Shown here piece after piece: positions 5,505-6,262 of a stretch of 6,262 nt of DNA. The position numbers and the translations under genes are program-made. The DNA is taken from the NCBI GenBank assembly GCA_003151555.1, contig PLXU01000038.1:2426-8687 (forward strand), written 5' to 3'. The DNA comes from Acidimicrobiaceae bacterium (GTDB taxonomy: Bacteria; Actinomycetota; Acidimicrobiia; Acidimicrobiales; RAAP-2). Below the pieces are notes generated by a model. The model saw only the letters and a program-made list of their open reading frames with translations. It was not told where the DNA came from and did not search any database. How positions within the stretch are numbered: position 1 is the stretch's first letter; every line of letters starts with the position of its first letter.

Positions 5505-5514
5505 GTACTAGTAC
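5505..5514. promoter_or_regulatory. 10-bp perfect palindrome GTACTAGTAC, candidate operator (copy 2)
   Basis: This matches the palindrome at 703-712 except for two bases that pair with each other (A5507 with T5512, against G705 with C710). It lies exactly 12 bp before the shared box and 101 bp before the ATG at 5616. Retained symmetry despite sequence change points to selection on the dyad itself. Confidence 0.55.
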
Positions 5515-5526
5515 GAAGTTGTGAAG

Positions 5527-5572
5527 TGCAGTCACCTGGTTGGCACTGGGCCGTCTGGTCGGTGAGACTGTG
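5527..5572 (+). promoter_or_regulatory. conserved upstream box shared by the two permease genes (copy 2)
   Basis: TGCAGTCACCTGGTTGGCA (5527-5545) and CGGTGAGACTGTG (5560-5572) correspond to 725-743 and 758-770 in front of the first permease, with the same internal spacing. A weak open frame that begins with TTG at 5540 in this box overlaps the permease start in another frame. I regard it as a shadow. Confidence 0.45.
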
Positions 5573-5615
5573 GGCGAAGTCGCCGGTTTACGCCAACTCG
5601 GAGGTGCTCGCTTTC

Positions 5616-6262
5616 ATGGGTCAAGCCCTGCGCCTTGCCTGGTACCGATACCGAGCGACCTTCGCGCGTCAACTATCCGCCTATTTGACGGTGGTGCTAC
5701 TCATCGGGTTGATCGGTGGTATTGGTATGGCCGCGCTCGCCGGGGCCCGGCGAACTCAGTCCTCGTACCCTCAATTCCTGGCCAGCACCAATCCGTCGGA
5801 CTTGACGATGGCCATCTACGGAATCGGTCCGAACGGCGGCAATAGTCATTCATTGAAGAAGACAATCGCCCACCTGACCGGCATCGAGCGGGTGGTGTCG
5901 ATCATTGGACCAGCCGTCGTAGCCCTCAAGGCCAACGGCGCGCCTCGACTGAGCACCTTTTCCAACGTCAACACCGGCGGCAGCCTGGATGGCATGCTGC
6001 TCAATCAGGACCGGCTCGCGGTGGTGACCGGTCGCCTGGCCAATCAGCATCGTCCTGATGAAATCGTGATGACCGCTGCCGGGGCGCGCATCTTAGGGGT
6101 CCGCGTTGGCCAGACGGTGCCGTTGGGTTTCTACTCGAACGCCCAAACGAATTCCGCAGGCTTTGGCACCCCGAGCGTGATTCCTCTCTTGACGATCCGG
6201 GCCCGTGTGGTCGGTATCGTGGTGATCAATACGGAGTTGGTCCAAGACGACGTCGACCAGAC
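5616..6262 (+). CDS. FtsX/MacB-type ABC transporter permease, paralog of the 813-3305 gene (runs off the right edge)
   Basis: The frame stays open from ATG 5616 to the window edge, giving 215 residues. It starts MGQALRLAWYRYRATFARQL, followed by a first membrane segment at about 23-43, then AGARRT (42-47) and STNPSDL (57-63). By my count 39 of the first 63 residues match the first permease without a gap, and similarity continues through a DRL-x-V-x-x-GRL segment and an R-x-V-x-V-V-G-I-V segment. It is therefore the N-terminus and the beginning of the first extracytoplasmic domain of the same permease family. GGAGG (5600-5604) lies 11 nt before the ATG, which is acceptable though long. The region matching the C-x-x-C of the first copy has no cysteines here. 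The partner ATPase and the rest of the gene, if present, lie beyond the right edge. Confidence 0.9.
   Translation, partial: MGQALRLAWYRYRATFARQLSAYLTVVLLIGLIGGIGMAALAGARRTQSSYPQFLASTNPSDLTMAIYGIGPNGGNSHSLKKTIAHLTGIERVVSIIGPAVVALKANGAPRLSTFSNVNTGGSLDGMLLNQDRLAVVTGRLANQHRPDEIVMTAAGARILGVRVGQTVPLGFYSNAQTNSAGFGTPSVIPLLTIRARVVGIVVINTELVQDDVDQ

Larger units (their letters stand above)
5245..5615. other. divergent intergenic region between the CHAP gene and the second permease, rich in inverted repeats
   Basis: No credible gene lies in these 371 bp. The left half is GC-rich and holds four clear inverted repeats (5262-5273, 5294-5308, 5351-5370, 5390-5408) plus a small AGGG-AA-CCCT dyad at 5410-5419. 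From about 5421 to 5490 the sequence turns AT-rich and contains a TATAAT. The right part holds the GTACTAGTAC palindrome and the box shared with the first permease. A plus-strand open frame crossing 5192-5524 has no recognisable product and starts inside the antisense of the CHAP gene. Confidence 0.7.

Noticed and set aside
5192..5524. Plus-strand open frame of 110 codons across the CHAP start and the intergenic region
   Set aside because: It begins in the antisense of the CHAP gene, has only a weak AGGG ahead of it, shows no domain or signal pattern, and covers the inverted repeats and promoter-like AT patch.
5540..5845. Plus-strand open frame starting with TTG inside the shared upstream box
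   Set aside because: It overlaps the clear permease N-terminus in another frame. The equivalent position before the first permease meets a stop (TTGGCATAG), so it is not conserved.

Overview
The window looks like chromosomal DNA from a moderately GC-rich actinobacterium. The style of the FtsX-like permeases (an AWYR-x-R N-terminus, then AGARRT and STNPSDL motifs), the DUF4331 protein and the CHAP protein suggest Acidimicrobiia or a relative. That placement is inferred from protein style, not from a marker gene. I see no rRNA, tRNA, CRISPR array, transposase or phage gene.

Layout, left to right. (1) A minus-strand pair sits at the left edge: a small Tat-exported protein (204-497) followed 12 bp later by a DUF4331 protein that runs off the edge (1-191). 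The stop codon of the first touches the ribosome binding site of the second, so they are probably one operon. (2) A divergent intergenic region (498-812). (3) A complete 830-residue FtsX/MacB-type ABC permease on the plus strand (813-3305), then 34 bp later a DNA-3-methyladenine glycosylase of the Mpg/AAG family (3340-3993). (4) A convergent junction with two hairpins (3994-4048). (5) A minus-strand secreted CHAP-domain protein, probably a cell-wall hydrolase (4073-5200), whose start is in doubt because the best ribosome binding site serves an ATG in a different frame (5244). (6) A second divergent intergenic region, rich in inverted repeats (5245-5615). (7) A second FtsX-like permease, paralogous to the first, on the plus strand from 5616 and cut by the right edge.

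The most interesting signal is non-coding. The two permease paralogs share a gap-free block about 68 bp long beginning about 110 bp upstream of each start codon (703-770 and 5505-5572, 44/68 identical by my count). Each block starts with a perfect 10-bp palindrome, GTGCTAGCAC in one and GTACTAGTAC in the other. The only two differences are at paired positions, so the symmetry is kept. The palindrome is followed at identical spacing by the box TGCRGTCACCTRGTTGGCA. This looks like a shared operator/promoter module that was duplicated with the permease and kept under selection. Each copy lies in a divergent region between a minus-strand exported-protein gene and a plus-strand permease.

The permeases probably work with an ATPase subunit that is not in this window. 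The glycosylase is a repair gene with no evident functional link to its neighbours. The exported Tat, DUF4331 and CHAP proteins give the neighbourhood a cell-envelope flavour, but a shared pathway is not demonstrated.
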